In this document: piece after piece, positions 44,197 through 55,857 of the stretch
How the letters are laid out: each line of letters starts with the position of its first letter
How positions within the stretch are numbered: the stretch's first letter is position 1
Source: Euclidia mi
Taxonomy: Eukaryota > Arthropoda > Insecta > Lepidoptera > Erebidae
NCBI GenBank assembly: GCA_944739405.2
Contig: OX123182.2
Location: 106,991,279 to 107,055,278 of the forward strand
Direction: 5' to 3'
Length of the DNA stretch: 64,000 nt
The notes under the pieces: model-generated
Told to the model about the DNA's origin: nothing
Seen by the model: the letters and a program-made list of their open reading frames with translations, nothing else
The model's database searches: none
Translations under genes and position numbers: made by a program

Positions 44197-46658
44197 AATT
44201 AGTGTGTAGGTGTATAAAAATAAAACGGTCATCCATCCAAGTAGTAACCTCGGTAACGGCGCTTAACCTCGGTAACGGTGCTTAACCTCGCTGATCTATT
44301 ATCAGCGGCCGACCAAATCACGCAAGGGCTTTAAAAAGTTACAACAGTTGTTGTGTCAGTCGGTCTGTGGGTCCCCTTCAGCTGTGGCGGCGAAAGGTTA
44401 ATGTGTGAGAAAGTGCCGATACAGTTTAATGCTGCTCATTAGTACGACCGACATTTAGACGTCAGGCGATTTACTGGGTTCCACCCTTTCACTTAAAATG
44501 ATACCCACTAGATTGCCTATAGTTATTTGAGTTGAATTACTTTTTACAGATTTTATCGATGTTTATTTTTTGTTATTACTTTTACACTGTATAATTTGGG
44601 ATTAGTAGTATATCAAGTTTTATCTGTTTAATAAAACATATTTTCTGTGGTACCTAGTTAGGACAGAAATCTATGTTTCAGTTGGATTTTTTCACACGTC
44701 TCTATTCAAAACTGTTTAGTGAAAGTGTGGCATCGCATATGATCGGCAATGATATTATGAGCAATTATATTTAATGCCATTCCACAATTTTGTTATTTTG
44801 TTATTCCTGTTTAAGCATAGATAATTTTACGTAATATAGTTATGATATGTAATGGCTCGCTTCCCTTAACACTTCGATGGCTACTCATTCTCAAAAACTG
44901 TATATTACTGAACGAATGGCGAACAGGTCCGTCTTCCTACTTAACTCTAACGTTGAGTGTTGTGGGATCGATTCTTGCAACACTTTTTTTTGTAGCCGTA
45001 GTTTTAGATTCTTTTTCTGATTCACTATGATACAATATTATACCTGGCACAAAAGTTGTTTTAAAAACGATAATTATCAATGAAAAATTAACAATAATCT
45101 AGCTTCAAATTGGTTTCTTCAAGCTTAGATGTGACGAAACCAGAAGTGAATCCAGCCTAACAAAATAAGTCTGAACGGTTTATAATAGTAACAAACATAA
45201 AAAACACGCATGGTCTCATTTTTAAATAAGTTGTTAATATTTTTTAATATGACATGAAATGAAATATGAAAATGAAATGACCTTCTTAACGTGACATTTC
45301 TCAACGGCAGGATTGTGCGGCGTGTGTACTAAGCATGATGGTAAGTGAAGTAAGAGTAATAGCTCTTACTTCACTTACCATCATGCTTAGTACACAAAAA
45401 AAATACAACGCGATTAAACTTTTTTAATTCGGTTTAATATTTTCTTATTATTCTCCTAGCGTTATCCCAGTTTCAATTTGGGGTCCGCTTACTAATCTAA
45501 CCGGATTTGGCTGAATACTAGCTTTTCCTCAGAGCGACTGGCTGTCTGAACTCCGCAATCCGAAGGAGTAGCGATATTCATGGTTTAGACAAGTGTCAGT
45601 TTATTTAGAGACACTGACGCCCTATAATGACTGTCAAAGACGCCTTAACGTGCTCTCCGAGGCACGGGACATTGGATAAATATTTTCTTATACATGAGTA
45701 AAAACTTGCTAATACATGAATTTTCCACGAGTAACTAGTAAAACATCGAACATGCATGTCCGCTGCAGTTGTATATGTACTACTTAACGCGACATTTTTC
45801 AATAGCGCGATTGTGCGCCGTATGTTTACATAGTAGGTACTAAGCGTGATTGTCGCAGCTGTTTGCACTTAACGCCGCCACAACACGCTTTGGAAAATGA
45901 GATGATGGCATGCGTGGCACGATTTAAAAAGTTCACTTTTATTAATGTGATTGTATATAATATGTATGTTATATCATTATATATCTCTTCCTTTAGATAT
46001 AGAGCACTGCTGAAATTAAAATAGCCAGAGTTAATGTGCCATTACGCTCAAGTAAGTAAAATCAATGTTCCTACTTACAATATGTAAGCACATCAGCGGA
46101 ACCTTTTACTGTGGATATACACAACTTGTTAATGCACGGCAACTTGCAGACATCTCAATTATTTCGCATTGGAACTGAGCCAAGTGCCTGATTGAAATAA
46201 TTATAAACACAGATCATTTAGTAAAAGTAAAGCTGATTCAAATATGATCGCAAGCTTTCTTTCCAAGTCAAAGTAGACTTTAAGCATCTGCTTAAAATAT
46301 CGATATTATGTAAATATCAGCTGCTATGTCGGTGAGGGCTTAAAACTTCGGCCAGCGCGTTGAGACTGCGCTGCCGGCTTCACTGCTTGTCCATTAACTA
46401 AAGCTGAGACTGTAGTCTGCAAGGAATACTTTGTTTACACATTAATTAGACATTTACTATAATTTATTTACTCCATATATTATAGAGATTGCAATGAGCC
46501 CAGCATAATCGATTTTAAACTTTCGTGATTTGTATACATCATACAAAATGATTTAGCGAGTCCCGGCATCTATAATTTAATGCAAGTCATTTTCCATCAC
46601 TCGCTGTGTTTGTTACTAAATATTGCTTAGCCTTATATAAAGAAAAATAAATCAATAT
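44197..46658. other. Noncoding DNA with short tandem repeat and repeat debris
   Basis: 44252-44297 has 2.4 copies of a 19-bp unit (AACCTCGGTAACGGYGCTT). A dispersed pair, about 45281-45343 and 45781-45855, shares GATTGTGCG and TACTAAGC blocks. No gene is supported; a 62-codon frame at 44842 has no recognisable features. Confidence 0.45.
45323..45396. repeat. Perfect 34-bp hairpin
   Basis: Arms 45323-45356 and 45363-45396 are exact reverse complements (outer part TGTGTACTAAGCATGATGG) around the loop TAATAG. The left arm continues a repeat also seen near 45781, so the right arm is a templated inverted copy. It could fold as a small hairpin RNA if transcribed. Confidence 0.8.
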
Positions 46659-46960
46659 TGTTACGGAAGGGGTAACGGGATTGGAAGGAAACACCGAGTA
46701 GCACTGATGACTCTTTATTTAATTTTACACACACGACGCGTTGTTCGCTTTCGAAGCGGACAGCACCAACACTAACGTCTTTTACACTGCACTTCACTTC
46801 ACTTCACTACTACTTTTTTTCCTTTTACTTCTTCGTTTTCTTCTTCACTTTACTACTTCTCAACTTAAACTGGCGTTTAGCGCGCCTACACCGCCTTTTA
46901 TACCCCTAGGAATGTTCTAGATCCACTAATTTCGATTTTCATTTCTTCATTCATTTGTTT
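46659..46960 (-). repeat. Solo-type LTR
   Basis: On the minus strand there is a TATA box (GGTATAAAAGGCGG, about 46895-46908). A region with GAAGTGAAGTGAAGTG, a polyadenylation signal AATAAA (about 46710-46716) and the end CCGTAACA (46659) follow. This is the U3-R-U5 layout of an LTR. Neighbouring gag or pol is absent. The U3 end and the TSD were not found, so the right boundary is open. Confidence 0.5.
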
Positions 46961-49360
46961 TTCATCTCCTGTCGGGTTGGATTTTAAAACGAGTCGCCTG
47001 AATTTGAGGGTCTTAGTGGTGTAGGGGACTTAAGGGAGTTAGTCTTAATCCCCTCAAAGTAATTTTAGCTGCTGGAGTTGCGTCTTACTATTTTCAAACA
47101 ATTTCCAAAAATTCTCAAATACTTTGGCAATTATGCAAAACGGAACGTAATTTTAATGCTTTAGTACAGTTTATCAAATGTAATTTTTAGGTTTTATGTG
47201 AAAAACGTGAAACAAAACGAAACCCGCAATCTTGGATGGATGCTATTGACAGCTAATGTCAAATTTGTGCGTCATTCCTTTGCTTTCGATTGCCTAGGGT
47301 TAGATGCGACTGTAATTCAAGTAACTAAATAGTTTATGTTAGGTTCTCTTGTGACCCTTAATCCAAAAATAGGAGCCCTGCGAAGCAGGGCTCCGTCAAC
47401 GTCAGTTTATTAAACTAGTGTGAAGAATGTGGAAGTTGTCACCACCATACACACTGATGTTTGGAGAGCATATGATTTTAGTTTTTTTCTAAGGAAATCA
47501 AGTATTTCCGGCGGGTAAAAATGGTGAGGACGGGACCCGACCTCTCCCCCTCCTCCCCCAACTACACACAACCCCATTAAATGGCGACGTATTTCGAAAT
47601 TTTTACCGATATTACAATCAAACCGAGTTATTCTTAGTAGACACAAGCCTATTTAAGCCGTCTCGTACATTTGGTAGACAATGGTATCTCTAATTGTAGT
47701 GACAGATAAGAATACAAAGTGTCACTGGCCATCCTATTCACCTATGGAAAGGTATGTTTCTCGAGCATTGCAAACGCGCTTTGCATTGCGGCTTTATCTT
47801 TAAGCTTAATTTTTTTTTTATTTCCCTGGTCTTACTTTTGTTAAGTATGACTTGTTGGCAAAACGAGTAGACTTCGGCTTGGTGATTGGTATTTTCAATT
47901 TTGACACCGTGTATCTTGTGATATATATACCCACCACTTTCTGTCCGCTCCCCTTTGAAGTACGTACACCTCAAAGCACGTGACCAAAGCACGTTAATGC
48001 CCGTCAAGTTGCCGTCGAGCTAACAATGTTGGTGTAACAATTACTGGCGGTCGCACGCCAGCGGCACCTGCTAACGAGCACATTGTCACCGTCACACCGC
48101 TGAACACTCAACATTGAACATTGAATAAGGCACGGTGATCCCGCCTTTGTTGACAACTGCTGATGCTGAAGGAACCGCACTTAGTTCAGCATTGTGAGGT
48201 TGCATGTTGATTTCAGGATGTGTGACTAATAGTTGTGTTCGTCCTGTTTGTAATCATGTTATTGTCATAGAATGTCATAAAGTAAAAGCCGCTAGTAATA
48301 AAGGTACTAGCAGATGTCTAATCAGGGTAAAAATTAAAAAAGCTTCCTCTGCAAATATTTTTAGAAAGAGACTTTAATTCTTCTTTTGGACAACCTAGTT
48401 TTGCCTTTCAATAAACATAAACATATGTATGCAAAATCATGGCACTTGGTAAAGTCCGTTATTCAAAGAATTCTAAGTAAGAAAGCTATATTCACTAACA
48501 TACGAAACGGAAAAATATAAACAAATTTTAATGAGAAAACCTCTCAAAAAATACACGACAAATAAAATATAAGTTGGCCTTGCGCTCTTTCTAAAATAAT
48601 CTATTTTTATGATACTACTCGAGCAATTTTTTTAGTGTTAGTTAGTAATGCAAATAAAGCATCTAAAATGAATTCGTTGCACTTATAGAATAGCTATTCA
48701 ATGAACGACATTCATTGCGTAGCCGATCACCTATATAAGCTACATGATATACTGCAAATACAACAATAACTGGAGTGATTAGTTACTTATTATAATCTCG
48801 AACATTTTAAATTCTAGTGTAAAATAGTAAGAACGTAATACTTGAAGTGTAATCTACTTTGTAGAGTTAGTGTTGCGCTCAGTGTCACCGACTACAGGGC
48901 GACAGTTTAATTCGAGTGACTGTCGCGTCCGAGCTCGGCACATCCCTAGGGATTAGTCGCTAACGTTCGACACATGTACAAAAGCTCTGTTTTATTGCTC
49001 TCGGGTTATACTCACTGCAGCATTTGATTCATAAACGCAGCTTTCGTAGTCATACAATGCAAAAATATATTTTACAACTATTATAAACGCGAAAGTTTGT
49101 GAAGATGAGTGGATATTATAGATGATTGTTACGCCTTCACACAAAAAGTACATTTTTTAGTTAGTTTTGACTTTAATCAAACTTTGCAGTAATATAGCTT
49201 ATACATCAGATAACTGAACACAAAGGCTGCCTTATGTCACGATAACCGATGACCACGTGAGCGGGGCCGCGTTTGAAGTCTAGTAACTTTATATCTAGTC
49301 GCTCAATACATGCTTATAACATACTGTTTATACCGTGAAAATAATTCTATTAAATAATAG
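46961..49360. other. Noncoding DNA, no gene seen
   Basis: A 10-bp hairpin, GGAGCCCTGC-GAA-GCAGGGCTCC (47372-47394), is followed 20 bp later by CTAGT and could be a Helitron 3' end. ATTATAAACGCGAAAGTTTGTG near 49080 resembles a Helitron 5' piece. Nothing else was recognised. Confidence 0.4.
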
Positions 49361-49361
49361 C

Positions 49362-49592
49362 ACTCACAGCGTGACTTGACTTGCTGATCATGATAGAACG
49401 CAAAGTTAAGCAACGTTTGCACAGGTCATAACTTGGATCGGTGAGCGCGTGTGGCATTCTCATCGGAGCGCTACCGTGCTTCGGAGAGCTCGTAAAGCCA
49501 TCGGCCCCGGTTCTTGTCTCAGGATAAGAATCATCAAGCCATGTCGGAGGCCAATGGGCGGTCTGGAAACTCCGACACCAGAGATGGCCATA
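49362..49592 (+). mobile_element. 5S-rRNA-derived SINE
   Basis: AAAGTTAAGCAACG followed by ACTTGGATCGGTGAGCGC is the internal control region of 5S rRNA in altered form. The body that follows (CCGTGCTTCGGAGAGCTCGT, then GCCATCGGCCCCGGTT and GCCATGTCGGAGG) matches what I recall of a 5S-headed SINE family widespread in arthropods. RNA polymerase III would use the 5S-type internal promoter. The short open frame on the other strand is a shadow. Confidence 0.6.
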
Positions 49593-49599
49593 CACTCAC

Positions 49600-51100
49600 A
49601 TGACACATGAAATGAATGATTCTATTGAATAATATTTGTCACAAAAGAAAATTTATAACATTTACTGAATTTTTTCTACAACTGTTTAATTCGTTTATTC
49701 ATCAGATTCTGTAGAGTAAATTTAATTTTCCTATCATAAATTATCTGCAGTAGGTACGTCATCACGTCAAGGACGCAGGAATACAAATATATTTCATTCT
49801 ACCGTCTGATCTTGTTAACAATTCATCGATACTATACTCGCTTGATGTACTGACGCTGACTGTATTTAATAAACACAAATGTAAACTTAAATTGAGTTTG
49901 AAGGAACTTCTGTGTGATGCAAAAATAAACATTTTTACCTGACACAAGTTTACATTAATATGGTAAAATAGCTAAAACTCTTGTTGCGCATGGTCAGACA
50001 TTTCACAGGCGATCATAAATCTTATATACGCATAATTTTAACCATTGCACAAAAATCCAACGCAGAAAAGGAGATGTCTCAACGCGCGGTAATGTTGAGT
50101 CGCGCAAAGTCAGAGGGCTCGACAGCGCTCCATACATCACGGAAGCGCACCGGAGAGCACAAGAATAACTTCGGAAATTAAACTGAAAATCACTTGTCAA
50201 CATGATCAATAAGGCTTTTGTGTGAGGCAATTTATCGAGGCTTACCGTCACCCGCTCACGCGTTTATTAAATGAGAGCGGAAGAATGGCTCGTCACCGCT
50301 ATCTACCGCCATTTGTAACAGCGCCTCCAGCCGTGTGTATTACTGGCGAAACCACCACCCACATCTACAATTCTATCTACTATAGGAGTAGAAAAGGTCG
50401 TTCCGCTACTATTTTAATGATTTCATCGTAACGTATATATTTTATCGTTCTCTAAGTTTCATTCAAATTTTATGTGCCAATATACGTCAGTGGAATGTTC
50501 GTAAGCAACGTATTTTGTATAGAAGTGTTACCGAACGATGTGTTAGATTGATAGTGTGTCATGAACGTCGAGGTTCTCGTAACTGATTGAGTGTTCTCGG
50601 GTCGGTCCAGGCTAGTGTACAAAGTACTACACGTATTGCTTTAGGTAGCGTATCATGCATAGATTTGTTACCTGTCCATTCGAGAGTTACGTGGGTATTC
50701 CATATTAGTGTTCAGAATAGGTCCTGAAATACCTATTTGTTTGATTCACCGTAACCGAAACGGCTATTGACGATTTGCGGCTTTGAACATTTTAACGATA
50801 CTTTTTCAAGCAGTATGTTAATTTATTAAGCGAATATTCTTATTGTTGGTTTTCTATCTGTCGGATTTAACGCTTGCTCTAAATACTCCTTTTTACATCA
50901 AGTTACCCTTAAAAAGCTATTGCACCAATGATATCGACAGCGTTCGTCAAAGTTTTGTAAAACACTTCTAATGCTAATCTCAGGTTCTTACCAGGTTAAA
51001 TGTAATCAGAATTCAAATTCGTCAGTAATACATTAATTTATTCTGTTAAGAGACGGATAACTTACAGTTTTATGCAGTCTTCTAAACTTTGAACTAATTT
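49600..51100. other. Noncoding DNA, no gene seen
   Basis: A slightly GC-richer stretch at 50060-50350 has open frames on both strands but no protein family or splice pattern I can recognise. It could be a promoter or UTR of an unseen gene. Confidence 0.4.
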
Positions 51101-51109
51101 GACTTTTTA

Positions 51110-51370
51110 ACCCACTCCAAAAAGAGGAGGAGGTTCTCAATTCGGCTGTATGTTTTTTTAAATGTTTGTTGCCTCATAACTCCGTTATTTATCGACCGAT
51201 TTCTTTTTTTGTTTGAAAGCATATACTTTCAGGTGGGTCCCATTAAAATTTTATCAAAATCAATATAATAGTTTCATTAAAAACTCAAATTTTATCAAAA
51301 TCAATCCAGTAGTTTCATTAAAAACTCCAAAAACTAAGTCATCCAAGTAAACGAAATAAAGCATTTACTG
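51110..51370 (+). repeat. Dispersed repeat with a 42-bp tandem duplication
   Basis: AAGAGGAGGAGGTTCTCAAT and CTCATAACTCCGTTATTTAT are phrases of a repeat common in moth genomes. Within it ATTTTATCAAAATCAAT...TTTCATTAAAAACTC is duplicated in tandem at about 51246-51330. Confidence 0.4.
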
Positions 51371-51475
51371 TGACTTTTCATCAGTGGACACTAGAATAGT
51401 CGCAATCAACGGGCCTACTTCGGGCTTCATTACCAGGTATTGATGAAACCGGGAGAAGAAAGGTTGGAGAGTAAA

Positions 51476-51968
51476 TCTATATATATAAAATTGCTTGGGC
51501 TGACTGATTCATCAACGCAGAGCCAAATCCACAGGGGCTTGAGACTTGAAATTTTGACAGTCGATGCATTTTATGACGTAAGCACCCACTAAGGAAGGAT
51601 TTTTATTCATATTTTTGGTTAGAAAAAATAAACCCGCAATTTAGATTTTTTTCAAATCTAACAACTAAGAGGGTGATATAGGGGTAGAGAGTTTGTATGG
51701 GAGGTCCGTCATTTTAAAAAAGATAGCGTATAATTTTGTGTGCAAACTTCTGATTAGAAATAAAACAAATACGTGTTTTAGCGATTTCTAAGATCTACCG
51801 TTTAAAAGGGTGAAATAGGGGTTGAAAGTTTTTATGCGAAGTGAAATTTCATAAACTAGCTTCTGATTATAAATAAGTGATCATGTATTTACGCGTTTTT
51901 GGAAATAGGGGTTGTATTTTTATATGGAAAGTCCGTCATTACGCGCGAGCGAAGCCGCCAACTGCTAG
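51476..51968 (+). mobile_element. Nonautonomous Helitron (493 bp)
   Basis: It starts TCTATATATATAAAATTGC after an A and ends GCGAGCGAAGCCGCCAACTG-CTAG. The TC start, 3' GC-rich hairpin remnant and CTAG end are the Helitron signature. The base after CTAG is C instead of the expected T, which may be a later change. No Rep/helicase gene. Confidence 0.6.
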
Positions 51969-52015
51969 CTTATACATATAATAGCAGCGGTCTCGGATAG
52001 CCGAGGGACCACTGT

Positions 52016-52054
52016 ACTCGCACAGTACGAGGCGCTACCTCGTACTGTGCGAGT
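52016..52054. repeat. 17-bp hairpin in a GC-rich block
   Basis: ACTCGCACAGTACGAGG and its exact reverse complement flank CGCTA. The surrounding 51985-52200 is GC-rich against an AT-rich background and is probably a fragment of a transposable element that I cannot name. Confidence 0.5.
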
Positions 52055-52286
52055 GCAAGTGTCCTCCCACTTCCAGAGACTAAGCCCTACTTACGGGACA
52101 AGCGTAACGGGACCCAGGAGCAGCACACCCGCGTTCCCTGTGTCCCATTCTTTGCCCGCCACGCGGAGAGGCACTCGGCAAAAGAGTTACCCCAGGTAAA
52201 AAAACAGTCTACCCATCTTTAATTTCGATAAATCAGATAACTGCAGAAAGGAAAATTCACTAAAAACAGGAAATAAATTTTTTTTA

Positions 52287-53146
52287 ACAAAAAATAACCG
52301 CCTCCAAAAATCTGGAAAATGTGTAAAAATAGCACTAAAAGTAAAAAATAAATTGCGCTATTTTTACTTCAATTTACTTATAAACATCACTTATTCAACT
52401 GAATATTATATACCTATACGAGTTATACGTATCTACCACTTAATTCACATACCTGACACAATACATATTTTTATATGACTAACAAACTAAATTAAATAGC
52501 TATCACCAGAAATCAGATAAGTATATTATATTTTTGGACTAAGTACTTAAAAAAAAAATTATTAGGACTATAATATACAATTAAACTTTTTTTTGGAGTC
52601 GGTGCCAGCCAAGCGTTTTAGTAAATAATTTCTTGATAATGTACAAAATATATGAAAAGCTGTATTGATACGATAATTTAGCAAAACTTCTTCAAACTTA
52701 TAAGTAATTTACAAATCAACAAATATGAATCGAATTTCAGGAAGTTTTCTATAACACAAAATACATATATATACCTAAAGTTACATTAATACTACAATGT
52801 AGGATCTAATCAAACCTATTTTGCAAATAAAAAAAACAACGCAACCTGGCAACAGGCGCGACAGCCCAGTTACAAATTAACCTAGTAGTACTTAGTCCAA
52901 AGATATAATATACTTATCTGATTTCTGGTGATAGGTATTTAATTTAGTTTGTTAGTCATATAAAAATATGTATTGTGTCAGGTATGTGAATTAATTGGTA
53001 GATACGTATAACTCGTGTAAGTATATAATATTCAGTTGAATAGGTGATGTTTATAAGTAAATTTAAGTAAAAATAGCGGAATTTATTTTTTACTTTAGTG
53101 CTATTTTTACACATTTTCCAGATTTTTGGAGGCGGTTATTTTTTGT
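52287..53146. mobile_element. Foldback element with ~260-bp inverted repeats
   Basis: Arms 52287-52547 and 52887-53146 are near-identical inverted copies, outer ends ACAAAAAATAACCGCCTCC and its complement, inner ends GGACTAAGTACT and its complement. The 339-bp centre has no gene. The TSD was not resolved because both flanks are A/T runs. Confidence 0.75.
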
Positions 53147-53669
53147 AAAAAAAAAATGTATGATGGCTCGACGTCTGAGAAAACTACTAAATTATAAGTA
53201 AAATCGAATTAAGAAGTTTTTATAATTGAAATTCTAAATTGAATTGGTGGATGATGAGTTTTATTATTTATTTTTTACTCGCAGGTACGAGTAAGTGGAA
53301 TGCCCTTTGGTGAAACGGAGTTCAGATGCATGTAAAACATGAGGTAGTAATTGAAACATGTTACGATCTTTAAATAGGAGCGAGCCCTTTTAAAAAAGGT
53401 CGCCAAAGTACGAGGATTACTGAGTTTTGTAGGTCTCAGTAACATTTCACCATTAGACGGATGTATATTTTTTGAACGGTATAAAAATATATCTGAGTTT
53501 TTGTTCTTTCTTTTTACTACAAATCGAGTAGACCTACTCGCCATGATGCAATAAAGGATTCTATAATTATTTATCATTATAAATCTGTTGGATTGGATAT
53601 CTGTCCCAGTGAACACAACTAAAAAAGCCAACACAACTAAACTAAACTGCCCCGTCCGCGGTTTGGCGA

Positions 53670-54145
53670 GAAGTGGCCTGCGCTGTCGAGAAACGCCGCC
53701 AGGAAGAGGGCCCACGATTAAAAAGCCGCAAAAGTTTCTTACGATCTACAAAAGCTAGCCAAGACCATCCGGCAAATTTAAGGAAAAAAATATGGCATGA
53801 GACAGCTCCACCCCCTGCAAACTATGTAGAAGCCACAGAACATCTACCCCCCGGAAGTAATCTGCAGTGGCCCATATGGAGATCCCTAAATCACTTCCGA
53901 AGGCAGGTCAGCCGTTGCAGATATAGCCTAGCAAAATGGGGTATGATTGACTCGCAATGCGACTGTGGCGCTCCAGAACAGACCATGAGTCATCTATTGG
54001 AGTGTCCTAAGTGTCCGCACAGATGTTTGATGGCCGATCTATGCCGAGCCACCGACAATGCTGTTGTCGTGGCCACATACTGGCGGGGCCATTTGATATC
54101 AGTTCTGTACTAACGACTCGAGAATAAGAAGAAGAAAAAGACAGT
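53670..54145 (+). pseudogene. 5'-truncated LINE, C-terminal part of ORF2
   Basis: The frame 53673-54113 ends in the Cys-rich C-terminal finger of a LINE ORF2 (YSLAKWGMIDSQCDCGAPEQ, then HLLECPKCPHRC). After the stop comes ACGACTCGAGAATAAGAAG, a short 3' UTR with a GAA-rich tail. Reverse transcriptase is missing, as expected for 5' truncation. A second copy of the same end lies at 60110-60380. Confidence 0.65.
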
Positions 54146-55857
54146 GAACCGGTTGAAATATCAGCCCTTGTACTAAATAGCGTTACTAGTACACACCTTA
54201 TTATTTTGTGTGTATCTTCTAATCCTAAAACCCCAAAAAAGAAACAAATCTGAAAAAAAAACAAAATCCATACCTACGATGGTTTCGTACTCGGTAAAAA
54301 GATATGTCTCCATTATACGGTGAACTTAGAAGAGCTTTGTAATTTGATCCATTGCTTGGTTTATTTATTTATTATACTAATTACGTTCATTTATTATCGA
54401 AGAAGGTATTTGAAATGTAAAAAGTAATATTTTACCTAGTCTTTCATAGCAATTCTGTATGTCGTAAGCTATGTAAAGATTATACTCATGGCTTTGAACT
54501 TGCGACGTGTACACAGCCGTCGCGTCGGCTTATCTCGGTATCGTATTTCAAGGTCTGATTATAGAAACTGAATGTACTTTATTGTTATTGTTTATTGAAG
54601 AATGGTTCTTGTTCATGGTGTTATAATAAGTAGTTACGACATTAATGGATAAAACATTCATTTATATCGTCCTAACCTTTTAGAGCCCTGAAAATACATT
54701 TACGAAATCTAATAAGATCTTATTAGAAACTTATGACGATCCACTTGTCGTCTTATTAGTATTTGCAATTAGAAAAACTATACATAAAAACAACACAGCT
54801 TACAGAACAACGAGAAGTGGTCTCGTTTGTAATTATGGATGTTTTTCTGAAGTTTAGTGAGTCATAAGTGCGCGATAACACGCGCCATGCTTATGAACAC
54901 CCGGCAAGAAACATAAACATAATAAAAAAGTAACGTAAGGAGTTTCGACAGCTAAAAGGTTAAAGAAACATCCCATCAGCACTGCAAGCTAGAACTCCCT
55001 TTGATAACGCTGATAAATTGACTATCCTTGACTGGAAATAACTTTACGTTTATTTTTTAGCATGGAAGTTAGTAGAGTACCCAAATTACTGCCGCGTTGA
55101 GCGATGTATTATGTGTATAATTGAATAAAATGATGCTAACAGTTTAATATTTAAACTAGATGAGCGCGCGGTTACACCTGTAGCAGGCTATAACTGCTCC
55201 GCTCCGGTAGCTCATAGCGGGATGTTATATAGCCTATATATATATATAGCCTACCTCGATAAATGGGCTATCTAACACTGAAAGATGCCAGTGTAGTGAT
55301 TAGCGCGTTAAAGCAAGAAAACAATCAAACAAACTAACTAACAAACAAACTCTTCAGCTCTCAGCTCTTTAGTATTAGAATATTAGATTAGATAGTAGGG
55401 ACAACGACAGACTGCTACGCACTACTGCACTCCGGTTCAAACCCGCAGCGTGCACAACTGACTTTTTATTATTAAATGCATACTGAGGGATACCTGTAGC
55501 GCATTGCGTCAACGCGCGTCTTCACATTTGATTTCAATTTAACCGTTTTTTTTGTTCCCGTGGGGATTTCGGGAAATCCCCTCTTAATGCTGTCCTATGG
55601 CCATCAAGGAGCAAACCATAACAAAACTATTAGGCGCACGAAGCTAAACTTCGTGCGCCTAAAAGTTTTAGCCGTGCATTTTCAGTCAGTAACAGTTTTT
55701 TTTATCTAAACAGATGGAAAAAAATACGGAGCATATTTTGAATCGACAGGGTATATCTTGCGTGGTAATAAATCTGTAAGTGCTCATTTACCGTTACGGA
55801 GGTGAATTCGAGGCTTTAATGGAGTATTTTTACCCACTACATATAATTATTATATTC
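54146..55857. other. Noncoding DNA with repeat fragments
   Basis: 55175-55300 (GCAGGCTATAACTGCTCCGC, then GATAAATGGGCTATCTAACA) is a familiar dispersed repeat of moth genomes. A hairpin with 14-bp arms, TTAGGCGCACGAAG (55630-55643 and 55649-55662), lies beside a TTCCCGTGGGGATTTCGGG repeat fragment. No gene was seen. Confidence 0.4.

Noticed and set aside
53275..53715. Minus-strand frame of 146 codons
   Set aside because: No recognisable motif; it overlaps a LINE 3' fragment on the plus strand and AT-rich DNA.
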